A DNA stretch of 8,990 bases from Thermofilum sp. (GCA_020832965.1 JAJHRM010000101.1:1-8990), one strand, 5' to 3'. Counted from the stretch's first letter, positions 1 through 5,170 are shown. A program made the numbers and translations. The notes: generated from the letters alone by a model not told the origin.

Positions 1-116
1 CGCTGGTCATCACGTGGGACTTCCGGGGCGAGGACGCGCTGGGCGGCCTCAGGGTGAGGTACGTGCCGCTCTGGCTGTGGCTCCTCGAGCCGGAGAAGCA
101 CCTCCCCCCGAGCTAG
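1..116 (+). CDS. C-terminal end of an archaeal AAA-type ATPase (partial)
   Basis: The frame starting at base 3 is open from the window edge and ends at TAG 114-116, giving the last 37 residues of a protein that begins outside the window. It contains LVITWDF near its start and VPLWLWLLEPE near its end. This resembles the C-terminal nuclease-like end of crenarchaeal ATPase_2-type (PF01637) proteins, which often finish with a 'VTWD...VPLWKWLL' block. Those proteins pair an N-terminal P-loop ATPase with this C-terminal region; the ATPase part is not visible here. The stop overlaps by two bases the stop of the degraded minus-strand gene at 113-478, so the two units converge tail to tail. The family call rests on recall of the tail motif only. 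Another nuclease-like C-terminus is possible. Confidence 0.5.
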   Translation, partial: LVITWDFRGEDALGGLRVRYVPLWLWLLEPEKHLPPS

Positions 117-478
117 AGGGCCCGCTGACCGGCCGCTTGAGCCGCTATCGCGGCGGAGACGGCCTTCCAGTGCAGCTCGGCGGCCCTCCTCTTGACCTCG
201 GTCTTCTCGGGGGTGGATTAGCGGCGTGAAGAAGTCGTCTTCCCGCCTCAGTCTCATCCCCCTCAGGGGAGCAGGACGTGCATGTAAACGGACGTGCCCT
301 CGTCGAGGTAGTGAAGCAGCTTCAGCACCACGCGCTAGATGAAGAAGCCTCTGAGCCCCCTCTCCGGCACAGGGGCGTACCTGAGCGCACGAGCGTATCC
401 TTGTCCCAGAAGTGCATCGAGCTGTCGGTGAAAGTCGTATCCCTCTTCCTCCTCGCCGGGGAGCCGCACGCACAGCAC
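113..478 (-). pseudogene. Degraded small hypothetical gene (one stop, two frameshifts)
   Basis: Reading leftward from GTG 478, the frame gives MLCVRLPGEEEEGYDFHRQL and continues to PERGLRGFFI, then meets TAG at 335-337. The same frame continues RVVLKLLHYLDEGTSVYMH to a TGA at 263-265. Restoring one C in the C run just before that (about 266-269) opens LRGMRLRREDDFFTPLIHP. Dropping one C in the run at 209-213 then opens EKTEVKRRAAELHWKAVSA, which ends at TAG 113-115. Joined, the pieces make about 120 residues of protein-like, charged sequence. A TTTAAA box lies 25 nt upstream of GTG 478, as expected for a leaderless archaeal gene. I do not recognise the family. The two shifts in C runs could be sequencing errors, but the TAG is a substitution-type lesion. 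Function unknown. Confidence 0.55.
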
Positions 479-500
479 CGCTCTAAAAAGTACAAACAGC

Positions 501-506
501 TTTAAA
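501..506 (-). promoter_or_regulatory. TATA-like box for the degraded gene at 113-478
   Basis: TTTAAA is centred about 25 nt upstream of GTG 478 on the minus strand. That spacing fits a leaderless archaeal promoter and is the main reason for choosing GTG 478 over the ATG at 559. Confidence 0.45.
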
Positions 507-564
507 CTCCAATGTACGGGGGCGCACCCGCAGGAAAGCCTCACGGGTCGCGGAAACACGTGTT

Positions 565-602
565 GACGGACGGCCTAGCGCGCAGCTCATCTGCGCTCCG
601 TC
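565..602. repeat. Two-part inverted repeat downstream of the AbrB gene
   Basis: GCGCAG (580-585) and CTGCGC (591-596) form a 6-bp stem around a 5-nt loop. GACGGA (565-570) and TCCGTC (597-602) form a second 6-bp outer stem with a 9-nt bulge on one side. It lies 28 nt past the stop of the minus-strand antitoxin gene, so it could be a 3' RNA structure. No T run follows, and GC-rich DNA gives short inverted repeats by chance. Confidence 0.3.
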
Positions 603-629
603 GAAGCGTAATCTGTTGCGCGAGCTGCT

Positions 630-887
630 TTAACCTCCCGACGCGCCGCTCGGGTGCGCGCCGAGCCTCCTGGCGTCCCTGAACCCCTCCTCCAGCACAG
701 CGTCCTCGTCCACGCTCCCTAGCTCGCTGGAGTACGCCTCCACGGGGTCCACCAGGCCCACGGGGAGCAGCTTGACGGCACCGCCCTCAACCGTCACGAG
801 GTGCTCATCCCCCTCCCCGAGCCCCAGCACCCGCCTAACCTCGGCCGGCAGCTTAAGGACACCGCCCTTGCGCAGCTTGACCTTCAT
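630..887 (-). CDS. AbrB/MazE/SpoVT-like (VapB-type) antitoxin, orphan
   Basis: This 85-residue protein starts MKVKLRKGGVLKLPAEVRRV and then reads LGLGEGDEHLVTVEGGAVKL. That is the swapped-hairpin AbrB fold: a short beta-strand, a 'G.L.LP.EVR..LGL..GD' core and a second strand, residues about 1-45. The acidic tail (VDEDAVLEEGFRDARR) is typical of the region that wraps around a toxin. In archaea such proteins are DNA-binding antitoxins, usually encoded just before a PIN-domain VapC. ATG 887 is chosen over the longer frame to 980 because the fold begins there and a TTTATAG box lies about 27 nt upstream. No PIN toxin follows: the 150 bases downstream hold no supported gene. It is therefore an orphan antitoxin or a free-standing regulator, perhaps left after loss of its toxin. 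Confidence 0.8.
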   Translation of the reverse strand: MKVKLRKGGVLKLPAEVRRVLGLGEGDEHLVTVEGGAVKLLPVGLVDPVEAYSSELGSVDEDAVLEEGFRDARRLGAHPSGASGG

Positions 888-910
888 CACGAAGCTCACG
901 CGAAAGCGCG

Positions 911-918
911 CTATAAAG
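911..918 (-). promoter_or_regulatory. TATA box of the AbrB-type gene
   Basis: On the minus strand CTTTATAG is centred about 27 nt upstream of ATG 887, giving a leaderless transcript. This supports the shorter start. Confidence 0.55.
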
Positions 919-981
919 GTTGGCAGCGCGCTGCGGCGCACTAGAGCTCGGCGCCTCCTACGTTCGCCGGTTCTCCTCAAG

Positions 982-1039
982 CGCGGTTGCGAGAGCCATC
1001 GGTACGCGGTTTCAGGAGTCAGTCATCGCAGCAACCGCG
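982..1039. repeat. 9-bp inverted repeat in the 888-1144 intergenic region
   Basis: CGCGGTTGC (982-990) and GCAACCGCG (1031-1039) are perfect inverse copies separated by 40 nt. They lie in the 257-base gap between the antitoxin promoter and the relE stop. I see no coding sequence or RNA gene in that gap. Role unknown; it could be the base of an RNA stem or a decayed repeat end. Confidence 0.35.
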
Positions 1040-1144
1040 GAAATAACTGCTTAGCGCACCCAGAGAGTAAGCGAATCCCCAGTTGAAGCAAGAGAACAGG
1101 AGCGCGATCAAAGTCGCGGCGAATGCATGCTCGTGATTTCGAGG

Positions 1145-1414
1145 TCAGAAGCTCTCGTAAGCTCTCTCCCTTGGTCCGATGAAGTGTATCAATATTTTCC
1201 TCTCCTTCCACCTCACCTCATAGATAATCCTTAAGTTTCCGATCCTAATGCGGTAGACGTTCTCGTAACCCCTAAGCTTGACAACATCAAACCTCCTAAA
1301 GGGCACGGGGTCCGTTTTCAAAATCATCAAAACTTCCCTGACTTTATTCTTCCTCCTCCGATCCAGCCTCTCGAGGGCTTTCAGAACCCTCCTCTTCGCC
1401 TCGATCTCGAACAT
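1145..1414 (-). CDS. relE: RelE-family mRNA-interferase toxin
   Basis: This 89-residue protein matches the compact archaeal RelE fold. Residues 1-34 are two basic helices (MFEIEAKRRVLKALERLDRR). A beta-sheet follows, with KLRGYENVYRIRIGNLRIIY (46-65) and IGPRERAY (79-86). 'L.GYENVYRIRIG..RIIYEV' and 'IGPRERAY' are the family's signature blocks. The conserved arginines Arg55, Arg57, Arg62, Arg82 and Arg84 lie where ribosome-dependent RNases of this family carry their catalytic or rRNA-binding arginines. RelE cleaves mRNA in the ribosomal A site and slows growth when not bound by RelB. Length and key residues look intact. ATG 1412-1414 lies 15 nt after the relB stop, so both are expressed from the one promoter upstream of relB. 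No strong ribosome-binding site is visible in the gap. Confidence 0.85.
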   Translation of the reverse strand: MFEIEAKRRVLKALERLDRRRKNKVREVLMILKTDPVPFRRFDVVKLRGYENVYRIRIGNLRIIYEVRWKERKILIHFIGPRERAYESF

Positions 1415-1429
1415 CGCTGTTTCTCAAGG

Positions 1430-1612
1430 CTACTCCAAGGCCTTCATGACCTCCTCCTCGCTAACAATCTCATCACTCGCCTCAATCGCCTCTCTCTCAT
1501 CGTCTAGCGCCTCCTCCACTGGCACGAGCTTCTCCACGAGCTCCTTGTAGAGCAGCCTAAGCTCCCTAAGCTCCTCTCGTATCTCCTCGAGCAGAGTCAA
1601 GACGTCCGACAC
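1430..1612 (-). CDS. relB: RelB-type antitoxin
   Basis: This 60-residue, strongly acidic and helical protein (MSDVLTLLEEIREELRELRL, then a tail EIVSEEEVMKALE) lies directly upstream of the relE gene. Archaeal RelB antitoxins are short helical proteins that wrap around RelE and block its active site, and this has the expected size and heptad-like leucines (residues 5-30). It carries no clear DNA-binding domain. The start is GTG 1612; a TTTAAG box about 26 nt upstream supports a leaderless message. The assignment leans on position next to a clear RelE as much as on sequence, since RelB proteins diverge quickly. Confidence 0.75.
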   Translation of the reverse strand: MSDVLTLLEEIREELRELRLLYKELVEKLVPVEEALDDEREAIEASDEIVSEEEVMKALE

Positions 1613-1633
1613 AAGCCTAGATGGGGGGCAAGC

Positions 1634-1641
1634 CCTTAAAC
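1634..1641 (-). promoter_or_regulatory. TATA box of the relBE operon
   Basis: On the minus strand AAAGTTTAAGG places TTTAAG about 26 nt upstream of GTG 1612, with a purine-rich stretch just upstream that could serve as BRE. The sequence 1642-1751 between this box and the PaREP1 stop holds no supported gene. Confidence 0.5.
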
Positions 1642-1751
1642 TTTAGCTTGAATCTCCACCGAAGCTCCCGCCCCGCGCCCCTTTCGCCCCCGACACTCCC
1701 CGGGACTTCGATGAGCGCGATAACGGAGAGTACAGCGGAAGCTTAACGCGC

Positions 1752-2168
1752 TTAGGTCGATCGCGCGTTGGGCGCCTCGCCGCCCACGAGCTTCCTCGCC
1801 TCCACCAACATCCTCTCGACGCGGCGCACCCTCAGCTCGACGGCCTTCGAGTCTAGCTTCGCCTCGTGGAAGCCCCAGACGTGGAGCGTCCACACGGCGT
1901 CCCACGCCGCGCTGAACCAGTCCCCGATCTTCTCTGCTACCGCTTCGACGGCTTTCTCGAGGTCCGTGGCGGTCCACCGGCCCCTCTTCTCAACTCCCTC
2001 GAGGATGTCGCTCAAGCCCAGGTGCACCGCCAGCGCTTTCACGGTCTCCTCCGCCGCCTTGTACAGCTTCTCCGAGGCTTGAACGGGGTCCCTCTCGACC
2101 AGCGCCTTCCCCTCTTCCAGGTACCTCAGCGCCAGCTCGACCCGCTCCCTAGCCTCGGCCGCGCCCAT
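1752..2168 (-). CDS. PaREP1-family protein (HEPN-like helical fold)
   Basis: This 138-residue all-helical protein matches the PaREP1 family (PF05942), first described as a multicopy family in Pyrobaculum aerophilum. It shows the family blocks in order: an N-terminal helix ending LRYLEEG (14-20), QASEKLYKAAEE (30-41), GRW at 63-65, W84/W89/W93, LHVWGFHEAKL (95-105) and a final basic helix. I recall PaREP1 being placed with the HEPN/nucleotidyltransferase-substrate-binding clan. No RxxxxH RNase motif is visible, so a nuclease role is not supported by sequence. Cellular role is unknown; copies often sit in variable regions. ATG 2168 follows GAGGGGCGG and lies about 29 nt from an AGCTTAAGCT box. 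The length is complete for the family. Confidence 0.82.
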   Translation of the reverse strand: MGAAEARERVELALRYLEEGKALVERDPVQASEKLYKAAEETVKALAVHLGLSDILEGVEKRGRWTATDLEKAVEAVAEKIGDWFSAAWDAVWTLHVWGFHEAKLDSKAVELRVRRVERMLVEARKLVGGEAPNARST

Positions 2169-2191
2169 CCGCCCCTCGAGCGCTCTCCCCG

Positions 2192-2201
2192 AGCTTAAGC
2201 T
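2192..2201. promoter_or_regulatory. Symmetric AGCTTAAGCT box between divergent genes
   Basis: AGCTTAAGCT is a perfect palindrome with an A/T core. It lies about 29 nt from the PaREP1 start (minus strand) and about 40 nt from ATG 2237 (plus strand). It could serve as TATA element for one or both divergent genes. It is the only AT-rich element in the gap. Confidence 0.35.
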
Positions 2202-2236
2202 TTCCGTAGCGCCGCGCGTAGACCCTCTTCCCAGCT

Positions 2237-2458
2237 ATGGTCGCGGCCTCCGAAAGCGCTCTCAAGCACACCCTGCGGAAGCACCGAGGATTCGCTAAAC
2301 TCGTGGAGGTTGCATCGAGGCACTTGAGAAGATTTACGCTGGGTTGTCGAGACGCTGACGAAGTATACGCGGATTTGCTCGGCACAAAGTACTTCTTAAA
2401 GAAGATAGACGAGCTCCACGTTAACGTAGTGGTCGTCAATGATAGGGTGAAAAGGTGA
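2237..2458 (+). CDS. Small hypothetical protein
   Basis: This 73-residue protein (MVAASESALKHTLRKHRGFA, ending INELHV-like IDELHVNVVVVNDRVKR) is basic at the N-terminus and has a predicted beta-strand VNVVVV near its end. I do not recognise a family. The frame is closed upstream by TAG 2219-2221, so ATG 2237 is the likely start. Codon choice changes from GC-rich to more AT-rich along the gene. It diverges from the PaREP1 gene and is followed by the DUF2283-like gene 51 bases on, which has its own promoter-like box. The block DADEVYADLLGTKYFLKK followed by a hydrophobic strand could be the end of a larger alpha/beta protein, so a truncated remnant cannot be excluded. Confidence 0.5.
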   Translation: MVAASESALKHTLRKHRGFAKLVEVASRHLRRFTLGCRDADEVYADLLGTKYFLKKIDELHVNVVVVNDRVKR

Positions 2459-2467
2459 AAAACGGCA

Positions 2468-2474
2468 TTTAATA
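2468..2474 (+). promoter_or_regulatory. TATA-like box of the DUF2283-like gene
   Basis: TTTAATA is centred 39 nt upstream of ATG 2510. A start of transcription near 2497 would leave a 13-nt leader containing the purine-rich GAGGGAGAG (2498-2506), which can act as ribosome-binding site. Confidence 0.4.
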
Positions 2475-2509
2475 GGCCCTGAGACATACCGTAGGCTGAG
2501 GGAGAGAAG

Positions 2510-2764
2510 ATGGGTGCGTCGTCTCTACTGAGCTTAGACCTCAAGCGGGTGCTATCCAGGGTGGAGGCGCTAACGGGCGTGAAGCTGCCGGGGGAGGTGA
2601 TCGAGGCTTCCATCGTGCCGGGGGAGGGCGTCCTCCACCTGAGGTTTAGGGAGCCGAGGGGGCTGGAGCTGGGGGAGCCGCTGCACCCGAAGATCCACCT
2701 GTACAGGGACAAGGACACGGGCGAAGTGACCGCGATCGAGATTATCGACCCCGAGGAGACCTGA
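2510..2764 (+). CDS. DUF2283-like small beta protein
   Basis: In this 84-residue protein the second half has the layout of DUF2283 (YuzE-like, PF10049). A strand GVLHLRFREPRG (about 40-51) is followed by a glycine/proline turn, a strand PKIHLYRDKDTGEV and the family-typical ending TAIEIIDPEE. The N-terminal 30 residues (LKRVLSRVEALTGVKLPGEV) are predicted helical and add to the usual core. The function of DUF2283 proteins is not settled; I recall some being found beside DUF4258 proteins in possible toxin-antitoxin pairs, but no such partner is seen here. ATG 2510 follows GAGGGAGAG closely. It converges on the first protease-like gene, with 48 bases between the stops. Composition is GC-rich like the bulk of the window. 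Confidence 0.6.
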   Translation: MGASSLLSLDLKRVLSRVEALTGVKLPGEVIEASIVPGEGVLHLRFREPRGLELGEPLHPKIHLYRDKDTGEVTAIEIIDPEET

Positions 2765-2812
2765 GCACGCTGAAGCGGGCAAGCCTCCGCCGAAGCGCTG
2801 GGAGAGCGCCGG

Positions 2813-3211
2813 TCAAATGGCCAGGAGGCCCACCCTCCGCAAAACCCCCTCTCTGGTGTCCGGCACGTAGCCGGCATCCTCGACGGCGGAGACACCCAGC
2901 ACCACCCCCTCGCTGAAGCCGAGCGCCTTGAGCCCTTCCTTTACGACCTCGGGGAGCCTGCACACAGCCACCCTCCTCGGGCCGATGTCCGCGTCCTCAA
3001 TGGCCACGCTGCTGACGTCGGCGAAGCGGCACTCGACGGCCGAGCCAAGGGTGACGATCACCCCCTCGCCGAAGGTCTCCAGCCCAAGCCGCTCCGCCAC
3101 GCTCTCATCGATTATCACCCCCGTAGCCCCCGTGTCAACCAGCACGACGCCGCTGAACACGCGGTCGCCGTCGCGCAGCTCGACCCTAGCCCTCACGTAC
3201 ACCCCCAGCAC
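2813..3211 (-). CDS. Retropepsin-like clan AA aspartic protease (DTGAT)
   Basis: This single-domain protein of 132 residues has the catalytic motif VVLVDTGATGVIID with Asp26, the hallmark of retropepsin-type aspartic proteases, which work as homodimers with one Asp from each subunit. Around it are the expected beta-hairpin (VYVRARVELRDGDRVFSG) and the following ERLGLE segment. Near the C-terminus VVLGVSAVEDAGY followed by REGV matches the same region in the neighbouring gene at 3360-3755. The substrate is unknown; archaeal members are soluble and poorly studied. The annotated start is GTG 3211, but in-frame GTG 3202 would also leave the domain whole. No clear TATA box lies upstream, and a 148-base gap separates it from the next gene on the same strand. 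Both ends of the domain are present. Confidence 0.75.
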   Translation of the reverse strand: MLGVYVRARVELRDGDRVFSGVVLVDTGATGVIIDESVAERLGLETFGEGVIVTLGSAVECRFADVSSVAIEDADIGPRRVAVCRLPEVVKEGLKALGFSEGVVLGVSAVEDAGYVPDTREGVLRRVGLLAI

Positions 3212-3359
3212 CCCGCGGTCAAGGCGGAGCTCGCCGGCAAGAGTCTAGCGCGCTGCCGAAAGCTGAAGAAGAGCCTGCTGAAGAGGGCTGGCGCGAGCGG
3301 GCGTCCACGGACCCCAAGGCGGTCTCGTCGCCAGCGCTAGCCGGCACGGCGGGCGCGCC

Positions 3360-3755
3360 TCAAAGGAGCAGGGCAGCCCCCGTCAGCTTCACCCCCTCCT
3401 TCGGGTCTAGCGTTATCCCGTACTTGTCCATGGTGCCCGAGCCCACTATCAGCTCGGGCAGCCGCACCCTCCCGCCCTCCACCTCGATAGCGAACTCGTC
3501 TACGACGAACACTGTTTCGGGGAGGTGGAATTCATCCACCACTATGATGAGCTGGGCGTACTTGTCCGCCTGAATGAACTCTCCGTTGATCCAGTAGAGC
3601 TTGATAGGTTTTTCGAGCGTCGACCACGCGGCGCCGAAGCTCTCCTCGAAGAACCTCCGCTGGATAACCGTCACTCCGGAGCCCGTATCGAAGAGAGCAG
3701 TGCAGCTAGCCTCCTTGCCCAGGAACCTCACCCTCACGCGCTTCAAAGCCCGCAT
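3360..3755 (-). CDS. Retropepsin-like clan AA aspartic protease (DTGS)
   Basis: This 131-residue protein shows the catalytic motif ALFDTGSGVTVIQ with Asp23. It continues with INGEFIQADKYAQLIIVVDE (about 56-75), the hydrophobic strand ETVFVVDEF and the C-terminal block LIVGSGTMDKYGITLD plus PKEGV. 'INGE.I.ADKY' and 'GSGTMDKYGI.LDPKEGV' are what I recall from the archaeal aspartyl-protease family common in Thermoproteales. The fold is that of a homodimeric retropepsin. It shares its C-terminal block with the protein at 2813-3211 although the rest has diverged, so the two are distant paralogues in the same orientation. ATG 3755 is preceded by a TTTATC box about 32 nt upstream. Its substrate is unknown and all core residues are present. 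Confidence 0.8.
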   Translation of the reverse strand: MRALKRVRVRFLGKEASCTALFDTGSGVTVIQRRFFEESFGAAWSTLEKPIKLYWINGEFIQADKYAQLIIVVDEFHLPETVFVVDEFAIEVEGGRVRLPELIVGSGTMDKYGITLDPKEGVKLTGAALLL

Positions 3756-3784
3756 CGGCTCCGCGGAAAACTAAGGCGAGGAAA

Positions 3785-3790
3785 GATAAA
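3785..3790 (-). promoter_or_regulatory. TATA-like box of the DTGS protease gene
   Basis: On the minus strand TTTATC lies about 32 nt upstream of ATG 3755, giving a leader of only a few bases. It is the only AT-rich element in a very GC-rich stretch. Confidence 0.4.
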
Positions 3791-3888
3791 CGTTCTGCGC
3801 TCCAGCGCCCGCCGCGCTGGCAGCCCCAGGGCGCGCGGCGAACTCGGCGACGTCGCCCGACGCCTCCTCGGACCCCATCGAGTGCATA

Positions 3889-4125
3889 ATGCTCCTCGTT
3901 GAGAAGGCGGCAAACACGTTCCTGGGAGTCGGTGAAGGGGGCAAGTACACGCCGTTTGCTTGGACCCTCAGGAAGATCACGAGAGAGTACATCGAAGTGC
4001 TGTACCCAGCCCTTAAGGATGAAGAGAAGCGTAAAGCAACGTTCAGCATTCTGGGAGTGAGGGAGCTCTACAGACCTCCCGTAAGGTCGCCCATAGCGGA
4101 AAGGCTAGCGCGCTATGGGGTGTGA
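3889..4125 (+). CDS. Small hypothetical protein, possibly a 5'-truncated remnant
   Basis: This ORF of 78 residues (MLLVEKAANTFLGVGEGGKY, then FAWTLRKITREYIEVLYPAL) has a balanced, charged composition that looks like real protein. The family is not recognised. The frame is open further upstream to a TAA at 3787-3789. However, the extra 33 residues are alanine/proline-rich low-complexity sequence, with only IECI just before ATG 3889 looking protein-like. No TATA box or ribosome-binding site is visible near the start, unlike most other genes here. This suggests a gene that has lost its promoter and N-terminus, or a non-expressed ORF. It ends 164 bases before vapB, on the same strand. Confidence 0.4.
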   Translation: MLLVEKAANTFLGVGEGGKYTPFAWTLRKITREYIEVLYPALKDEEKRKATFSILGVRELYRPPVRSPIAERLARYGV

Positions 4126-4250
4126 ACGAGAAGTTCAAGTGGATCCCGCAGCAGCTTGAAGGGGGCGAGGTGTTCGTCCACGCGACGAGGGGCGCGGGGG
4201 TCGAGGGAGGGCTCGCGCCATTCATAAGAAGGGGGAATGCTACAGTAAAG

Positions 4251-4258
4251 TATATAAA
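4251..4258 (+). promoter_or_regulatory. TATA box of the vapBC operon
   Basis: TATATAAA preceded by the purine-rich GTAAAG (likely BRE) is the strongest promoter match in the window. It predicts a start near 4281, leaving a 9-nt leader GGAGAGGTG directly before ATG 4290. GAGGTGAT is complementary to the archaeal 16S rRNA 3' end. Confidence 0.7.
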
Positions 4259-4259
4259 T

Positions 4260-4280
4260 TTGTTTACAACCTTGTTTACA
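4260..4280 (+). repeat. Tandem 9-bp direct repeat in the vapBC promoter (putative operator)
   Basis: TTGTTTACA occurs at 4260-4268 and again at 4272-4280, a 12-bp period close to one helical turn. It fills the space between the TATA box and the ribosome-binding site. Ribbon-helix-helix antitoxins bind short tandem sites to repress their own operon, so this is a good candidate VapB operator. Binding is inferred, not seen. Confidence 0.5.
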
Positions 4281-4289
4281 GGAGAGGTG

Positions 4290-4514
4290 ATGAGCTCAGT
4301 TATAAGTGTAAGGGTTCCCCGGGAAGTCAAGGAGATTTTGGAGGAGGGCGGCGTCGATATCAACAGAGAGGTTAGAGCGTTTTTGGAGGAGCTCGCCTGG
4401 AAGATAAAGCTCAAGAGGCACATTGAAAAGTGGGACAGGCTTCTCGCCGGTGTCGAGCCTAGCCCTGAAGGCTTTGCTGTCGGAAGCGTGAGGGAGGACC
4501 GTGAGAGTCATTGA
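4290..4514 (+). CDS. vapB: VapB-type ribbon-helix-helix antitoxin
   Basis: This is a 74-residue protein. The N-terminus VISVRVPREVKEILEEGGVD is a CopG/MetJ-like ribbon-helix-helix: beta-strand residues 4-9, then two helices to about residue 40. A basic amphipathic helix (AWKIKLKRHIEKWDRLLAG) and a tail that should bind the toxin follow. It neutralises the VapC encoded next and probably represses the operon. ATG 4290 is chosen because the strong TATA box and GGAGAGGTG lie just upstream and the fold starts there. A longer frame from GTG 4122 is also open, but its extra 56 residues read through the promoter and are unlikely to be made. The 3' end overlaps vapC by 14 bases, a sign of coupled translation. 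Confidence 0.82.
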   Translation: MSSVISVRVPREVKEILEEGGVDINREVRAFLEELAWKIKLKRHIEKWDRLLAGVEPSPEGFAVGSVREDRESH

Positions 4515-4896
4515 TTCTTCCGCCCTTGTCAAGTACTTTTGTAGGGAGCCAGGATGGGAGAGAGTCGAGCAGGTAATGTTGGAAGGAGTACTCACGCTTG
4601 ATCTCTCCGCGAAAGAGATTGCCAATGCGTTGTGGAAGAAGGTTGCGAGAAACGAGATGAGCTATGAAGTTGCAATGGAAGTTGTCCGGGACACAGTCGA
4701 GAATAAGGCTTTACGCATGGAGCCCCAGGAAAGCTATCTTACGGATGCTTTCAAGATAGCCGTGGAAGCCAAGGTAACGGTCTACGACGCGTTGTTTATC
4801 GCGTTGGCTAAAAAGAAAGGATTGGAACTCGTAACGTGTGACGCTACGCAGGCCGAGGCTGCGAAAAGGATGGATGTAAAAGTATTGCTGCTTTGA
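4501..4896 (+). CDS. vapC: VapC PIN-domain ribonuclease toxin
   Basis: This protein has 131 residues, the full length of a PIN-domain toxin. The four acidic metal-binding residues are visible: Asp5 (MRVIDSSALVKYF), Glu39 (SAKEIANALW), Asp96 (TVYDALFIALA) and Asp114 (LVTCDATQAEAAK). This makes an active Mg/Mn-dependent endoribonuclease likely; known VapC targets include tRNAs and rRNA, but the target here cannot be read from sequence. The start is GTG 4501 inside the end of vapB, in another frame, so the two are translationally coupled and share the promoter at 4251. Base composition is less GC-rich than the flanking protease genes, consistent with transfer of the module. No lesion is seen. 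Confidence 0.92.
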   Translation: MRVIDSSALVKYFCREPGWERVEQVMLEGVLTLDLSAKEIANALWKKVARNEMSYEVAMEVVRDTVENKALRMEPQESYLTDAFKIAVEAKVTVYDALFIALAKKKGLELVTCDATQAEAAKRMDVKVLLL

Positions 4897-4928
4897 GATG
4901 CAACAGAAGACAGAGTTGCGTGCCTTTT

Positions 4929-5147
4929 TCATAGTTGGAGGCTTGGGCTGTCCGCTGTTGCGGTGCTAGCCTTTTCTTCTCGTATCACCCTCTGGGCGTA
5001 TTCTTCGAACTGGTAGATCCCGGTGGAGACTACTAGCCCGAACCCGCTCGGCTGGCTGATTACCACTGCTCCTCCCCCGTCTAGTGTCCTTACTTCTGCC
5101 TCTACGTCGTCGAGGTACGGGCTGTGGTTTATTATGCGCGCCGCCTG
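4929..5147 (-). pseudogene. Short conserved-looking ORF lacking a start codon
   Basis: The minus-strand frame from CAG 5147 to TGA 4929-4931 gives about 72 residues. It begins QAARIINHSPYLDDVEAEVR, then LDGGGAVVISQPSGFGLVV, then STGIYQFEEYAQRVIREEK. The composition and strand/turn pattern look like real protein, but I cannot name the family. It is closed upstream by TAG 5148-5150 with no ATG, GTG or TTG near the front. The first in-frame GTG comes only after about 30 codons. A TTTAAGG-type box about 24-27 nt upstream (minus strand AACCTTAAAC) sits where a promoter of a leaderless gene starting near 5148 would be. The simplest reading is a small gene whose start codon has mutated. It converges with vapC, 32 bases between stops. 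Confidence 0.45.
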
Positions 5148-5170
5148 CTAAGATCCCCCTAAAGATGGGG

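Noticed and set aside
888..980. Longer start of the AbrB gene at 980
   Set aside because: The extra residues are almost only Arg/Ala, and the promoter at 911-918 would lie inside the coding region.
1752..2168. HEPN toxin role for the PaREP1 protein
   Set aside because: No RxxxxH catalytic motif is visible and there is no nucleotidyltransferase partner next to it.
2149..2895. A 248-codon open frame on the minus strand
   Set aside because: It runs antisense through the 73-aa and DUF2283-like genes, is rich in Ser/Arg/Pro and has no domain. It is a by-product of GC-rich codon use on the plus strand.
3212..3359. Plus-strand Lys/Arg-rich frame (CRKLKKSLLKRAG) between the protease genes
   Set aside because: It is short, without promoter or start, low in complexity and ends quickly. 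It is not distinguishable from noise in GC-rich DNA.
4122..4289. N-terminal extension of vapB from GTG 4122
   Set aside because: The extension would be translated from across the TATA box and operator-like repeats, and the ribbon-helix-helix fold begins at the ATG 4290 that has a strong ribosome-binding site.
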